A stretch of 64,000 nucleotides of DNA from Alphaproteobacteria bacterium (GCA_011523425.1 WTGU01000001.1:1-64000); one strand, 5' to 3'; positions 49,309 through 59,749 are shown, counted from the first letter of the stretch. A program made the numbers and translations. The notes: a model not told the origin generated them from the letters alone.

Positions 49309-52300
49309 ATGACGGAACGAGACGGGAGCGGCGGACGCGCTGACGACGCGCACGCCCGGCCCGAGGATCGCGAGTCGGGGTTCCCCGAGGCCGGTTCGCC
49401 CGTGGCGATCGTCGGCATGGCGTGCCGGTTCCCCAGCGCGGACGATATTTCCGCATTCTGGCGCTTGCTGGAGGCGGGCGAGAGCGGCGTGATCGAAGGG
49501 GTTCCCGGCTCCGGCGTCGGGCGAATCGGCGCGCTGTTCCCCGATGCCGCGCAGGCTCCGGCCTGCCGATTCGGCGCCTATCTCGACGAGCTCGAGCTGT
49601 TCGACGCGGCCTTCTTCCGCATCTCGCCGGTCGAAGCGCAACTGCTCGACCCCCAGCAGCGGATGATGCTGGAGACCTGCTGGCACGCGCTCGAAGACGC
49701 AGGGATGGACCCGGATCGCCTGAAGGGCAGCCGCACCGGCGTCTATGCCGGGATCAGCAACAACGAGTATCGCGGGCTGATCCTGGACACAGACCAGCCG
49801 GTCGAGCCCGCCGTCAGCCTCTATTCCGTCACCGGCACCTCCTTCAACACGGCCATCGGCAGGGTCGCCTTCGCGCTCGGGCTGGAAGGGCCGGCGCTCG
49901 CGCTGGATACCGCCTGCTCGTCCTCGCTGGTCGCGATCCATCAGGCGGTGACCGGCCTGCAGCGGGGCGAGGCGGACCTGGCGCTGGCCGGCGGCGTGCA
50001 CGCGATCCTCTCGGGCCGGCTGCTGGAGATGCGAGCCAACGCCGGCATGCTGTCGCCGGACGGCCGCTGCGCCACCTTCGACGCCGCCGCGAACGGCTAT
50101 GTCCGCGGCGAGGGGTGCGGCATCGTGGTGCTCAAGCGGCTGGCCGAGGCGGAGGCCGACGGCGACCGCATCTGGGCGGTCGTGCGCGGCTCGGCGCTGA
50201 ACCAGGACGGGGCGAGCCCGGGCCTGACGGTGCCGAGCGGGCCGGCGCAGGAGAAGGTGATCGAGGCAGCGCTGAGGCAGGCGGGATTGCAGCCTGCCGA
50301 CATCGATTACGTGGAAGCGCACGGGACGGGCACGGATGTGGGCGACCCGATCGAGGCGCAGGCAACCGGCATGGCGTACGGTCGCGGGCGCGACGCGGAT
50401 CGCCCCCTGCTGATCGGTTCGGTCAAGACCAACATCGGCCATCTCGAGGCGGCGGCCGGCGTGGCCGGCGTCATCAAGACCGTGCTGGCCATGAACAGGG
50501 GCGTCATCCCCAGGCACCTCCATTTCCGGGTCCCGAGACCGGAAATCGACTGGGAGCGGCTGCCGCTCGAGGTGACCGCGACGCCCACGGCGTGGCCGCA
50601 CGACGCCGACCGTCCGCCCAGGGCGGGCGTGAGCGGGTTCGGCTGGTCGGGCACGAACGCCCACGTGGTGCTGGAGGGGTACGGCGCCTGGAACGGCGAA
50701 TCGCCCCGCCCGGCCGACGGTCACGAGGCGGTCGGCGCGGCGCGGGCGGTCCCGATCTCCCTGCCGGAGTCGGTGGCCGGCGAGACGATGGCCGAGCCGG
50801 CGTCCGCCCCCGCCCCGCGCAGGACCCGCGTCCTGCCCCTCTCCGGCAAGTCGGACGGGGCGCTTCGCGCGCTCGCGGGGCGGTATCTCGCGTGGCTCGA
50901 CGGGCGGGCGGGTGCACCTGCCGGCGATGACGCCGACGACACCGATGCCGCCGCCGGTGCGGACGCGCTCGCCGACATGGCCTGGACGGCAGGCGGGGGC
51001 CGCAGCCACTTCAGCCACCGCAGGGGCGTGGTGTTCCACGACGAGGGCTCGCTGCGGGCGGGCCTGACGGCGCTGCAGGAGGGCGACGAACGGGCGCAGC
51101 CGCAGGCGGCGGCCAGGGTCGCGTTCGCCTACACCGGCCAGGCCAGCCAGTGGCCCGGCATGGGCGCGGCGCTCTACGCCAGCGAGCCGGTCGTGCGCGC
51201 GGTCCTCGACCGCTGCGACGCGCTGCTGGCGGAGGAGCGGGACGGCGCCTCGCTGCTCGACGTGATGTTCGGCCGGCCCGGCGCTGCGGGCGAGCTGGAC
51301 GATCCGCGGTGGAAGCAGCCGGCGATCTACGCGCTCGAATGCGCGCTCGCGGCGCTCTGGGCGAGCATCGGCATCCGGCCGGACGTGGTGATCGGGCACA
51401 GCCTGGGGGAGATCGCGGCGGCGCACACCGCAGGCGTCTTCGGCCTGGAGGAGGGCCTGCACTTTGCCGCGGCGAGGGGGAGCCTGATCGGCGCGCTGCC
51501 CGGCGAGGGCGCCATGGCTGCCGTGTTCGCGCCCGCTTCGCGCGTCGCCGCGGTGCTGGACGAGCACAACGCGGCCTCCGACGGGCCGGACATCAGCATC
51601 GCCGCGGACAATGGCGCCCACCAGGTGGTGAGCGGCCCCAAGACGGGTATCGAGGCGCTGCTCGCCCGCTTCGAGGCCGACGAGGTGCGCATCGCGCGGC
51701 TCAGGAAGAGCCCGGCCTACCACAGCGCCATGATCGAGCCGGCGCTGGGCGATCTGGAAGCCGCGATCTCGACGATCGCGTTCCAGCCGCCGTCTCCCAC
51801 CTTCGTCAGCAACCTGACCGGGCGGCCGCTGGAGGAGGGAGAGGCGCCGGATGCGGCGTACTGGCGGCGTCAGGCGCGCGAGCCCGTGGCCTTCCGTGCC
51901 TGCATCGAGACGCTGGCGGAGCTCGGCGTGGATGCGGTCATCGAGATCGGCCCCCACGCCGTGCTCGGGCCGATGACGACCATGGCGTGGCCCGAGGCGG
52001 CCGGGCCTGCGCCGGTGGTCCTGTCGAGCCTGCAGCGGCCGTCGAAGGACGAAGACCCGCCGGCGCCGGGCTCCGGCGGCGGCTTCGCAGACGCCGTCGC
52101 GGGCGCCTACGAAGCCGGGCTCCCGCTCGAATTCCCGGGGCTTTTCGCGGGCGAGACGCGGCGCCGCGTCGCGCTGCCGGGCTATCCGTTCCAGCGCGAG
52201 CGGCACTGGATCGAGACGCCGAAGCGGCGTCGGAAGGCAAGCGACCACCCGTTGCTCGGCAGCCGACACGAGTCCGCCAGCGGCGAGATCGCGTTCGACA

Positions 52301-55300
52301 CCGAAATCTTCCCCTCCGATCCGGCGTGGCTCGCCGATCATCGGGTCTTCGGCCGGCTGATCGCGCCGGGCGCGCTCTATGGCGCCATGGCCGCGGCGGC
52401 CTCCCTCGCCGAGGGCAGCGAGGCGGTGGTCGTCGACGACTTCCAGATGCAGAGCGCGCTGGTCTTTCCGGACGAAGACGCCGAGGACGGCATCGCCGAC
52501 GCGGGCCGGCGGGTGCAGGTGCTGCTCGACGGCCACGAGGACGGCGCGTCGCGTCGCGTCCGCATCCTCAGCCGGGGCGAGGGCGAGGACGGATGGACAC
52601 TGCACGCGGAGGGCCGCATACCGGACGGCCCGCCCGGCCCGGCGCCGGACGCCGCCCCGCTCGATGTGGACGGCCTGAAGGCCGCTCTCTCGCCGGTGGA
52701 TCTCTCGGGCTATTACCGCGCCAAGGCCGCGGTCGGGATCGACCTCGGCCCGTCCTTCCGCACGATCGAGGCGCTCTGGGCGCGGCCGGGCGAAGCCATC
52801 GCCGAGGTCGCGCTGCCGGCGGGCCTGGAGAGGGGCGCGCTCGACGTGCATCCGCTGCTGCTGGACGGCTGCTTCCAGGTCTTCGGCGCGGCACGCAGCG
52901 CCGATGGCGGCGAGGAGGGGATCACCTATCTACCCTTCGCGTGGGACGGGCTCCGGCTGCCCGCCGGCCTGCCGGAGCGGCTGATCTGCCACGTGCGCAT
53001 GAAAGAAGGCCCGGAGGGCGCGGCGGCGGAAGCGGAGAACGGGGACGTGCCGGAGGTCCAGGCCGCCGATCTCCTGCTCTACGAGCCGGACGGGGCGCCG
53101 ATCGGGGTGCTGGCCGGCTTCACCGTGAAGCGCGCGACGCGTGCGGCGCTGCTCGCGGCCGTGGAAGGGATCGACGAGCTTCTCTACGAGGTCGTCTGGC
53201 GCGATGCCGCGCTGGCACCCGGCGTGCTGCCGGCCGACTTCCTCACCGCGCCATCCGACGTTACGGCCGAGACCGACCTCTTCACCGCCTATCTGGCGAA
53301 CGAGGGCGTCGGGGCCGACGATCGGGCCGCCCTGCTGGCGGACCTCGAGCAACTGTCTCACGCCTATGCGCTGGCCACGCTCGACAGGCTCGGCTGGCAG
53401 CGGGAGGCCGGCGCGTCGGTGGACTCCGAGGACCTGCGGCAAAGGCTGAAGGTGGGTGACGAGCACGTACGCCTTTTCCGCCGGCTGCTCGAGATGCAGG
53501 CCAGGACGGGCGTGCTGACGGAGGAGCCGGACGGCGCGTTCGTCGTTGCGGTCGGTTCCGAGGACCCGCTGCCGGACGGCATGCCGGACGACACGGAAAC
53601 CCTCGCGGGCCGGATGGCGGCGCAGTACGCCCACGGCTCGAACGAGATCGGGCTGTTCCGGCGCAGCGCCAATGCGCTCGCGGACGTGCTGCGCGGCGAA
53701 GCGGATGCGCTCACGCTGCTCTTCAGCAGCGGGGAGCCGACGGCGGCCGATCTCTACCTGAAGGCCCCGGTGGCCCGCGCGGCGAACCGGATGCTGGCGG
53801 ACGCGACGGCGACGCTGTTGCGCGACCTGCCGGCGGGGCGCCGGCTCCGGGTGCTGGAGGTGGGCGCCGGCACCGGCTCGGCGACCGCCGCGGTGCTGCC
53901 CGAGCTTCCCGCTGGCGGCTACGACTTCATCTATACGGACATCTCCGCCGGCTTCTTCTCGGAGGCGGAATCGCGCTTCAGCGGTGCCGAGGCGGCGATC
54001 GACTACCGGGTGCTGGACATCGAGAAGGACCCGCTGGAGCAGGGCTTCGACGCCCATGGCTACGACCTGGTGATCGCGTCCAACGTGCTGCACGCCACGC
54101 GCTATCTGAACGAGACGCTGGCGCACTGCCTCGCGCTGCTGGCGCCCTCCGGCCAGCTCGTGGCGCTGGAGAACCTGCGCAGCCAGGGCTGGCTGGACCT
54201 GACCTTCGGCCAGCTCGACGGCTGGTGGCGCTTCGCCGACGACTACCGCCCGCACCATGCGCTGGCCACCCCCGCGGTGTGGCGGCAGGCCCTCGGCGAC
54301 GCCGGCTTCGGCGATGTGGCGATCCTGGGCTTCGACGAGTCCGACCCCGACGCCAACCCCGACCGCGGCGTGATCGTGGCGCAGGGGCCGGCGGAGGTGA
54401 CGGAAGCGCCCGGGGTCTGGGTGCTGGCCGCCGACCGGGGCGGTGTCGCGGACGGGCTGGCACGCCAGCTGGCGGCGCACAACCAGACGGTGGTGCTGGC
54501 CGGCGAGGCCGCACCGGCCGCCGCTGAGGACGCAGCCAGCGACATCGCGGGCGCATCCGTGGAGACGCAGAGTCGCGATTCCTGGCGCGCGCTGCTCGAC
54601 GACCTGCCGGCCGACCCGCCGCTCGCCGGCGTTGTGCATCTCGCCGGGCTGGACGGCCACGGCACGCAGGCGACGACGGCCGAGATGGCGGCCGATGCGC
54701 AGCACGTGGCGGCAAGCGCGCTCGCGCTGACGCAGGCGCTGGCCGAAAGCGACCTGGCGCCGTCGAAGGGCCTCTGGTTCGTGACGCGCGGCGCCCAGGT
54801 GCTGGAGCGGGAGCGCGGCGGCGAGCTGGCCGGCGCCACGCTCTGGGGCCTGGGCAAGGTGGCGGCGCGGGAAGCGCCCCGGCTGCAGCCGAGGATGCTC
54901 GACCTCGATCCCGCCGATGCGTGGGTGCCGGCCGACGTCGCGACCGAGCTGCTCTATCCCGATGACGAGACCCACATCGCCTATCGCTTCGGCCGTCGCC
55001 AGTGCGCCCGGCTGGTCCGCGCGGCCGCCGTCGCGGACCGGCTGGCGCTGCCGGAGGAGCCGGGATGGGAGCTCGCGCCCGATGCCGGCGGCTCGCTCGA
55101 CGCCATTCAGGTGGTGCCGGTGCCGGAGCGGCCGCTGGAGTCGGGGGAGGTCCGCGCCGCGATCGAGGCCTTCGGCCTCAACTTCCGCGACGTGTTCATC
55201 GCCATCGGCCTTGTCGACGACTTCATGGGCGGCGAGTTCTGCGGTCGGGTGCTGGAGGTGGGAGAGGGAGTCACGAGCGTCGCCGTGGGCGACCGCGTCG

Positions 55301-58300
55301 TCGGCATGACCTTCCGCAACTACGGCTCGGAGACGGTGACCCTGGAAAAGATGATCGTGCCGGCGCCGGCCGGGTTCTCGGTCACCGAGCTTGCGACGAT
55401 CCCGACGGCGTTCGTCTCGGCGGCGCTCTCGTTCGAGCTTTCGGGGCTGAACGCCGGAGACCGGGTGCTGGTTCATGCCGGCGCTGGCGGCGTGGGGCTG
55501 GCGGCGATCCAGCTTGCGCACGCTGCGGGTGCGGAGGTCTTTGCAACGGCCAGCGCGCGCAAGCGCGACTATCTGCGCTCGCTCGGCGTGGCGCATGTCT
55601 TCGACAGCCGCACGACGGCGTTCGGCAGCGACATCCTCGAGGCCACGGGCGGCGCAGGCGTCGACATGGTGCTGAACAGCCTGACCGGCGAGGGCTACAT
55701 CGAGGCGAGCCTCTCGTGCCTCGCCAAGGGCGGACGCTTCGTGGAAATGGGCAGGGTGGACATCCTGAGCGAGGACGAGATGGCGGCGCTCCGGCCGGAC
55801 GTCTCCTACGCCATCCTCATGATCGACGTTCTCAAGGAGGAAGAGCCCGCGAAGGCCGGCGAGATCCTGCGACGCGTGATGGCGCGGCTCGAGGCCGGCG
55901 AGCTGACCCCGCTCCTCCACGCCAGGTGGCCCGTGGCCGAGGCGGGGTCCGCGATGAAGTGCATGCAGGCCGCGCGCCATATCGGCAAGATCGTCTTCAC
56001 CAATTCGCCGCTCGCCAGGGGCCGGCTGCGCGAGGACCGGAGCTATCTGGTGACCGGCGGGCTGGGCGGCATCGGCATCGCGGTGGCCGGCTGGCTCGCG
56101 GAGCGCGGCGCCGGCGCCATCGTGCTCAACGGCAGGCGGGCGCCCGAGCCCGAGGTCGAGGCGGCGATCGAGGCGCTGCGCGGGCAGGGGGCCGCGGTGC
56201 AGGTGGAGCTCGCCGACGTGACCGACGCAGCCGCGCTCGACGCGATGCTCGCCCGGATGGACGCCGACCTGCCGCCGCTCGCAGGCGTCATCCACAGCGT
56301 CGGCGTGCTGTCGGACGCGACGATCGGCAACCAGAGCTGGGAGAGCTTCGAGACCGTGCTGTGGCCGAAGATGCTGGGGGCCTGGCATCTGCACCGGGCG
56401 ACCGCCGGTCGCGATCTCGACATGTTCGTGCTGTTCTCCAGCGTTGCCGGCGTTCTCGGCAATCCGGGCCAAGCCAACCACGCGGCCGCCAACGCCTTCC
56501 TCGACCAGCTCGCCGCCCATCGGCGCGCGCTGGGGCTCCCCGGCCAAGCCATCGCCTGGGGGGCATGGTCGGAGATCGGCGAGGCCGAGGAGCAGCGGGA
56601 GCGGATGACCCGGCGCTCCGTGACCGGTGGGATCGAGTGGATTACCCCGCAGCAGGGCCTTCGGGCCTTCGACCGACTGGTGCGCGAGGACGCCACCACC
56701 GGCGTGGTGGTGGCGCGCGACTGGGTCGCGTTCGGCGAGTCCCTCGAAACTCGCCCGCCGCTGCTGGAGGACCTGCTGTCCGACGGCGCGGATGACGGCA
56801 CCGACGATGCCTCCGCCGACGACCTGCTCGCCCGGCTGCGCGAGGCTCCTGCGGCGACCCGCGAGGAGGTGCTCGCGTCGTTCCTCCAGGGGGAGGTCAA
56901 GGCGGTGCTGAGGCTGCCGACGACACCGGCGCCCGCCGTGGGGTTCTTCGACCTCGGTATGGATTCCCTGATGGCGGTGGAGCTGCGCAACCGCCTGAAC
57001 CGCGCGTTCGGGGGCGTCTACACGGCCTCCAACACCGTGGTGTTCGACTACCCCGACATCGCTGCGCTCGCCGCCCACCTGACGGGCGAGCTCGGCGACA
57101 TCATCGGAGCGGATGCGCCGGCGCCGCAGCCCGCGCCAGCGCCCGTGGCGGCAGCGCGGCGCGACGGCGAGGGCACGGCGGACGCCATCGCGATCGTGGG
57201 CATGGCCTGCCGCTTCCCCGGCGGCCCGGACCTGCCCAGCTTCTGGAACCAGCTCGATGCCGGCGCCGATGCCGTGACGGACGAGCGCCGCGAGGCCGGC
57301 CCCTGGGAGGACTTCGTCGAGCACCTGCCCGCCCAGTATGCCGACTTCGGTCGTGCCGGGTTCGTCGACGGGATCGATCAATTCGATGCGCGGTTCTTCG
57401 GAATCTCGCCGATCGAGGCGCGGATAATGGACCCGCAGCAGCGGATGCTGCTGGAGACCACCTGGCAAGCGCTCGAGGACGCAGGAATCGATCCGGATGG
57501 GCTCAAGGGCAGCAGCACCGGCGTCTATGCCGGTGTCGCCACCAGCGAGTACCGCGATCTGATGAAGGGCGGCGACTACGGCATCGGCTACCTGAGCACC
57601 GCCGCGAGCATGGCGGTCGGCCGCCTCGCCTTCCGCTTCGGCCTGGCCGGGCCCACCATGCCGGTCGAGCTGAACTGTGCGTCGTCGCTGGTGGCGGTGC
57701 ATCAGGCGGTCACGAGCCTGCGCCTCGGCGAGGCTGACCTCGCCCTGGTCGGCGGGGTGAGCGCCGTACTCTCGGCTCCCATCACCCGGGAGATGGCGGA
57801 TCTCGGGCTGCTCTCGCGGGACGGCGTGTGCAAGAGCTTCGATGCCGCTGCGGACGGCTTCGTGCGGGGCGAGGGCTGCGGGATGGTTGTCCTCAAGCGG
57901 CTCGCCGAGGCGGAAGCGGACGGCGACCGCATCTGGGCGGTGATCCGCGGGTCCGCGGTCAACCAGAACGGAGCGAGCGCAGGCGCGACGGTACCCAACG
58001 GCCCGGCGCAGGAGCGGGTGATCGAGCAGGCGCTGTCCCAGGCCGCCATTCCGCCGGCGGAGGTGGACTACCTCGAGGCCCACGGCGCGGGCTCCGCCTT
58101 CGGCGATCCCATCGAGGTGCAGGCGGCGGCGGCGGTCTACGGCCGCGGACGCGATGCGGATCGCCCGCTGCTGATCGGCTCGGTGAAGACCAACATCGGC
58201 CATCTCGAATCGGCCGCCGGCATTGCCGGCCTGATCAAGGCGGTGCTGGCGATGACGCGGGGGGTGATCCCGCAGCACCTGCACCTGCGCACGCCGAGCC

Positions 58301-59706
58301 CGCTCATAGAGTGGGAGCGGCTGCCGGTGCGGGTGACCACGGAGGCGGCGGACTGGCCGCGCGCGCCCGACCGGCCACCGAGGGCCGGCGTCAGCGCATT
58401 CGGGATTTCGGGGGTGAACGCCCACGTCGTGCTGGAGGGATACGCCGAAGCCGAGGGCGCCGCCGGCCCACGCGAGAACGGGCACCTGCCGGCGGGGCCG
58501 GCGCGGCCGGTCGCGGCCTCCCTGCCGGAGTCCGTCGCGGACCTGTCGCCGGAGGACGATGCGTCCGCCGGGCGCGATACCCGTATTCTGCCGCTCTCGG
58601 GCAAGTCCGAGGAGGCGGTCAGGGCGCTGGCCGGGCGGTATCTGACGTGGCTCGACGATCACGCCGGCGATCTGGAGGCGGAGGCCGGCGCCTCCGGTCC
58701 GCTGCTCTCGGACATGGCATGGACGGCAGGCGTGGGGCGGAGCCATCTCGCCTGTCGCGCGGGCGTGGTGTTTTGCGACGCGGCGTCATTGCGGGAGCGC
58801 CTGAAGACGGTGGCGGGCACCGGGGGAGCCGCGAAGACGGCGACCGCGGCGAAGGTCGCGTTCGTCTATCCCGGCGAGGGCAGCCAGTGGCAGGGCATGG
58901 GCAAGGCGCTCTACGAGAGCGAGCCGGTGGTGCGGGCGGTGCTCGACCGCTGCGAGGTCGCACTCGGCGACGCGCGGGGCGCGTCGTTGCTCGACGCGAT
59001 GTTCGGCCGGTCCGGCCCGGCGAACGCCCTGGAGGACCCCGCATGGTCGCGGCTCGCGACTTACGCGCTGGCCTGCGCGCTCACGGCGCTCTGGTCGAGC
59101 GTGGGCATCCGGCCGAGTGTGGTGGCCGGCGAGGGCGCGGGCGAGATCGCGGCCGCGCAGGCCGCCGGCGTGCTGGGCCTCGAGGACGGGCTGCGGCTCG
59201 CGGCAGGCGACGATCTGGAAGCGGCGCTGGAAGGTGTCGCGCTCGCGGCGCCCTCGATCGGCCTGATAAACGGTGCGACGGGCCGGCCGGTCGAGCCCGG
59301 CAATGCGCCGGACGCGGCGTACTGGGAGCGGCAGGCGCGGGAGCGGGCGCCGCTCGAGCGTTGCGCGGACGCCCTGGCGGCGCTGGGCGCAGACGTGGTC
59401 ATCGAGCTCGGCCCGCAGGCCGTGCTGGGACCGGCACTCGCCCGCGCCTGGCCGGTTTCGGCGAGTGCGCCGATGACGAGCGCGAGCCTGACCCCGGCGC
59501 CTGCCGGCGAGGCTGGGCGGTCGGCATCAGGAGACACGGGGTTCGTGGCCGCGGTGGCCGCCGCCTACGAGGCGGGGCTGCCGGTTTCCTTCGCGGGGCT
59601 GTTTGCGGGCGAGACACGGCGCCGCATCTCGCTGCCGGGCTATCCGTTCCAGCGGCGGCGCCACTGGCTCAGGAAGCTCGGGACGCAGGCGACCGCCCCG
59701 GCCTGA
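49309..59706 (+). CDS. Type I polyketide synthase, KS-AT-DH-MT-ER-KR-ACP-KS-AT(inactive)
   Basis: The 3465-residue megasynthase reads in order: KS1 (about 30-459, Cys203 in DTACSSS), AT1 (about 604-895, Ser698 in GHSLGE), DH (about 980-1278, His1011 and Asp1186), C-methyltransferase (about 1430-1700, VLEVGAGTG), ER (about 1925-2240, HAGAGGVGLAA), KR (about 2245-2430, VTGGLGGIG), ACP (Ser2553 in GMDSLM), KS2 (about 2625-3045, Cys2790 in LNCASSL) and AT2 (from 3183). AT2 has GEGAGE in place of GHSLGE (Gly3276 at the serine) and is about 91 residues shorter than AT1. KR has His2391 where Tyr is usual. No loading module, final ACP or thioesterase is present. It probably makes a reduced, methyl-branched chain, perhaps iteratively. 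Confidence 0.95.
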   Translation: MTERDGSGGRADDAHARPEDRESGFPEAGSPVAIVGMACRFPSADDISAFWRLLEAGESGVIEGVPGSGVGRIGALFPDAAQAPACRFGAYLDELELFDAAFFRISPVEAQLLDPQQRMMLETCWHALEDAGMDPDRLKGSRTGVYAGISNNEYRGLILDTDQPVEPAVSLYSVTGTSFNTAIGRVAFALGLEGPALALDTACSSSLVAIHQAVTGLQRGEADLALAGGVHAILSGRLLEMRANAGMLSPDGRCATFDAAANGYVRGEGCGIVVLKRLAEAEADGDRIWAVVRGSALNQDGASPGLTVPSGPAQEKVIEAALRQAGLQPADIDYVEAHGTGTDVGDPIEAQATGMAYGRGRDADRPLLIGSVKTNIGHLEAAAGVAGVIKTVLAMNRGVIPRHLHFRVPRPEIDWERLPLEVTATPTAWPHDADRPPRAGVSGFGWSGTNAHVVLEGYGAWNGESPRPADGHEAVGAARAVPISLPESVAGETMAEPASAPAPRRTRVLPLSGKSDGALRALAGRYLAWLDGRAGAPAGDDADDTDAAAGADALADMAWTAGGGRSHFSHRRGVVFHDEGSLRAGLTALQEGDERAQPQAAARVAFAYTGQASQWPGMGAALYASEPVVRAVLDRCDALLAEERDGASLLDVMFGRPGAAGELDDPRWKQPAIYALECALAALWASIGIRPDVVIGHSLGEIAAAHTAGVFGLEEGLHFAAARGSLIGALPGEGAMAAVFAPASRVAAVLDEHNAASDGPDISIAADNGAHQVVSGPKTGIEALLARFEADEVRIARLRKSPAYHSAMIEPALGDLEAAISTIAFQPPSPTFVSNLTGRPLEEGEAPDAAYWRRQAREPVAFRACIETLAELGVDAVIEIGPHAVLGPMTTMAWPEAAGPAPVVLSSLQRPSKDEDPPAPGSGGGFADAVAGAYEAGLPLEFPGLFAGETRRRVALPGYPFQRERHWIETPKRRRKASDHPLLGSRHESASGEIAFDTEIFPSDPAWLADHRVFGRLIAPGALYGAMAAAASLAEGSEAVVVDDFQMQSALVFPDEDAEDGIADAGRRVQVLLDGHEDGASRRVRILSRGEGEDGWTLHAEGRIPDGPPGPAPDAAPLDVDGLKAALSPVDLSGYYRAKAAVGIDLGPSFRTIEALWARPGEAIAEVALPAGLERGALDVHPLLLDGCFQVFGAARSADGGEEGITYLPFAWDGLRLPAGLPERLICHVRMKEGPEGAAAEAENGDVPEVQAADLLLYEPDGAPIGVLAGFTVKRATRAALLAAVEGIDELLYEVVWRDAALAPGVLPADFLTAPSDVTAETDLFTAYLANEGVGADDRAALLADLEQLSHAYALATLDRLGWQREAGASVDSEDLRQRLKVGDEHVRLFRRLLEMQARTGVLTEEPDGAFVVAVGSEDPLPDGMPDDTETLAGRMAAQYAHGSNEIGLFRRSANALADVLRGEADALTLLFSSGEPTAADLYLKAPVARAANRMLADATATLLRDLPAGRRLRVLEVGAGTGSATAAVLPELPAGGYDFIYTDISAGFFSEAESRFSGAEAAIDYRVLDIEKDPLEQGFDAHGYDLVIASNVLHATRYLNETLAHCLALLAPSGQLVALENLRSQGWLDLTFGQLDGWWRFADDYRPHHALATPAVWRQALGDAGFGDVAILGFDESDPDANPDRGVIVAQGPAEVTEAPGVWVLAADRGGVADGLARQLAAHNQTVVLAGEAAPAAAEDAASDIAGASVETQSRDSWRALLDDLPADPPLAGVVHLAGLDGHGTQATTAEMAADAQHVAASALALTQALAESDLAPSKGLWFVTRGAQVLERERGGELAGATLWGLGKVAAREAPRLQPRMLDLDPADAWVPADVATELLYPDDETHIAYRFGRRQCARLVRAAAVADRLALPEEPGWELAPDAGGSLDAIQVVPVPERPLESGEVRAAIEAFGLNFRDVFIAIGLVDDFMGGEFCGRVLEVGEGVTSVAVGDRVVGMTFRNYGSETVTLEKMIVPAPAGFSVTELATIPTAFVSAALSFELSGLNAGDRVLVHAGAGGVGLAAIQLAHAAGAEVFATASARKRDYLRSLGVAHVFDSRTTAFGSDILEATGGAGVDMVLNSLTGEGYIEASLSCLAKGGRFVEMGRVDILSEDEMAALRPDVSYAILMIDVLKEEEPAKAGEILRRVMARLEAGELTPLLHARWPVAEAGSAMKCMQAARHIGKIVFTNSPLARGRLREDRSYLVTGGLGGIGIAVAGWLAERGAGAIVLNGRRAPEPEVEAAIEALRGQGAAVQVELADVTDAAALDAMLARMDADLPPLAGVIHSVGVLSDATIGNQSWESFETVLWPKMLGAWHLHRATAGRDLDMFVLFSSVAGVLGNPGQANHAAANAFLDQLAAHRRALGLPGQAIAWGAWSEIGEAEEQRERMTRRSVTGGIEWITPQQGLRAFDRLVREDATTGVVVARDWVAFGESLETRPPLLEDLLSDGADDGTDDASADDLLARLREAPAATREEVLASFLQGEVKAVLRLPTTPAPAVGFFDLGMDSLMAVELRNRLNRAFGGVYTASNTVVFDYPDIAALAAHLTGELGDIIGADAPAPQPAPAPVAAARRDGEGTADAIAIVGMACRFPGGPDLPSFWNQLDAGADAVTDERREAGPWEDFVEHLPAQYADFGRAGFVDGIDQFDARFFGISPIEARIMDPQQRMLLETTWQALEDAGIDPDGLKGSSTGVYAGVATSEYRDLMKGGDYGIGYLSTAASMAVGRLAFRFGLAGPTMPVELNCASSLVAVHQAVTSLRLGEADLALVGGVSAVLSAPITREMADLGLLSRDGVCKSFDAAADGFVRGEGCGMVVLKRLAEAEADGDRIWAVIRGSAVNQNGASAGATVPNGPAQERVIEQALSQAAIPPAEVDYLEAHGAGSAFGDPIEVQAAAAVYGRGRDADRPLLIGSVKTNIGHLESAAGIAGLIKAVLAMTRGVIPQHLHLRTPSPLIEWERLPVRVTTEAADWPRAPDRPPRAGVSAFGISGVNAHVVLEGYAEAEGAAGPRENGHLPAGPARPVAASLPESVADLSPEDDASAGRDTRILPLSGKSEEAVRALAGRYLTWLDDHAGDLEAEAGASGPLLSDMAWTAGVGRSHLACRAGVVFCDAASLRERLKTVAGTGGAAKTATAAKVAFVYPGEGSQWQGMGKALYESEPVVRAVLDRCEVALGDARGASLLDAMFGRSGPANALEDPAWSRLATYALACALTALWSSVGIRPSVVAGEGAGEIAAAQAAGVLGLEDGLRLAAGDDLEAALEGVALAAPSIGLINGATGRPVEPGNAPDAAYWERQARERAPLERCADALAALGADVVIELGPQAVLGPALARAWPVSASAPMTSASLTPAPAGEAGRSASGDTGFVAAVAAAYEAGLPVSFAGLFAGETRRRISLPGYPFQRRRHWLRKLGTQATAPA

Positions 59707-59749
59707 GCGTGCTCCTCGTGCGGCGGCCGGAGCGGCGCTCGAACCCGCC

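Noticed and set aside
49267-58746. Very long open frames on the minus strand opposite the polyketide synthase (about 1194 and 1938 codons)
   Set aside because: They are shadows of GC-rich codon bias. Their translations are Arg-, Gly- and His-rich without motifs, while the plus strand carries an unmistakable PKS.
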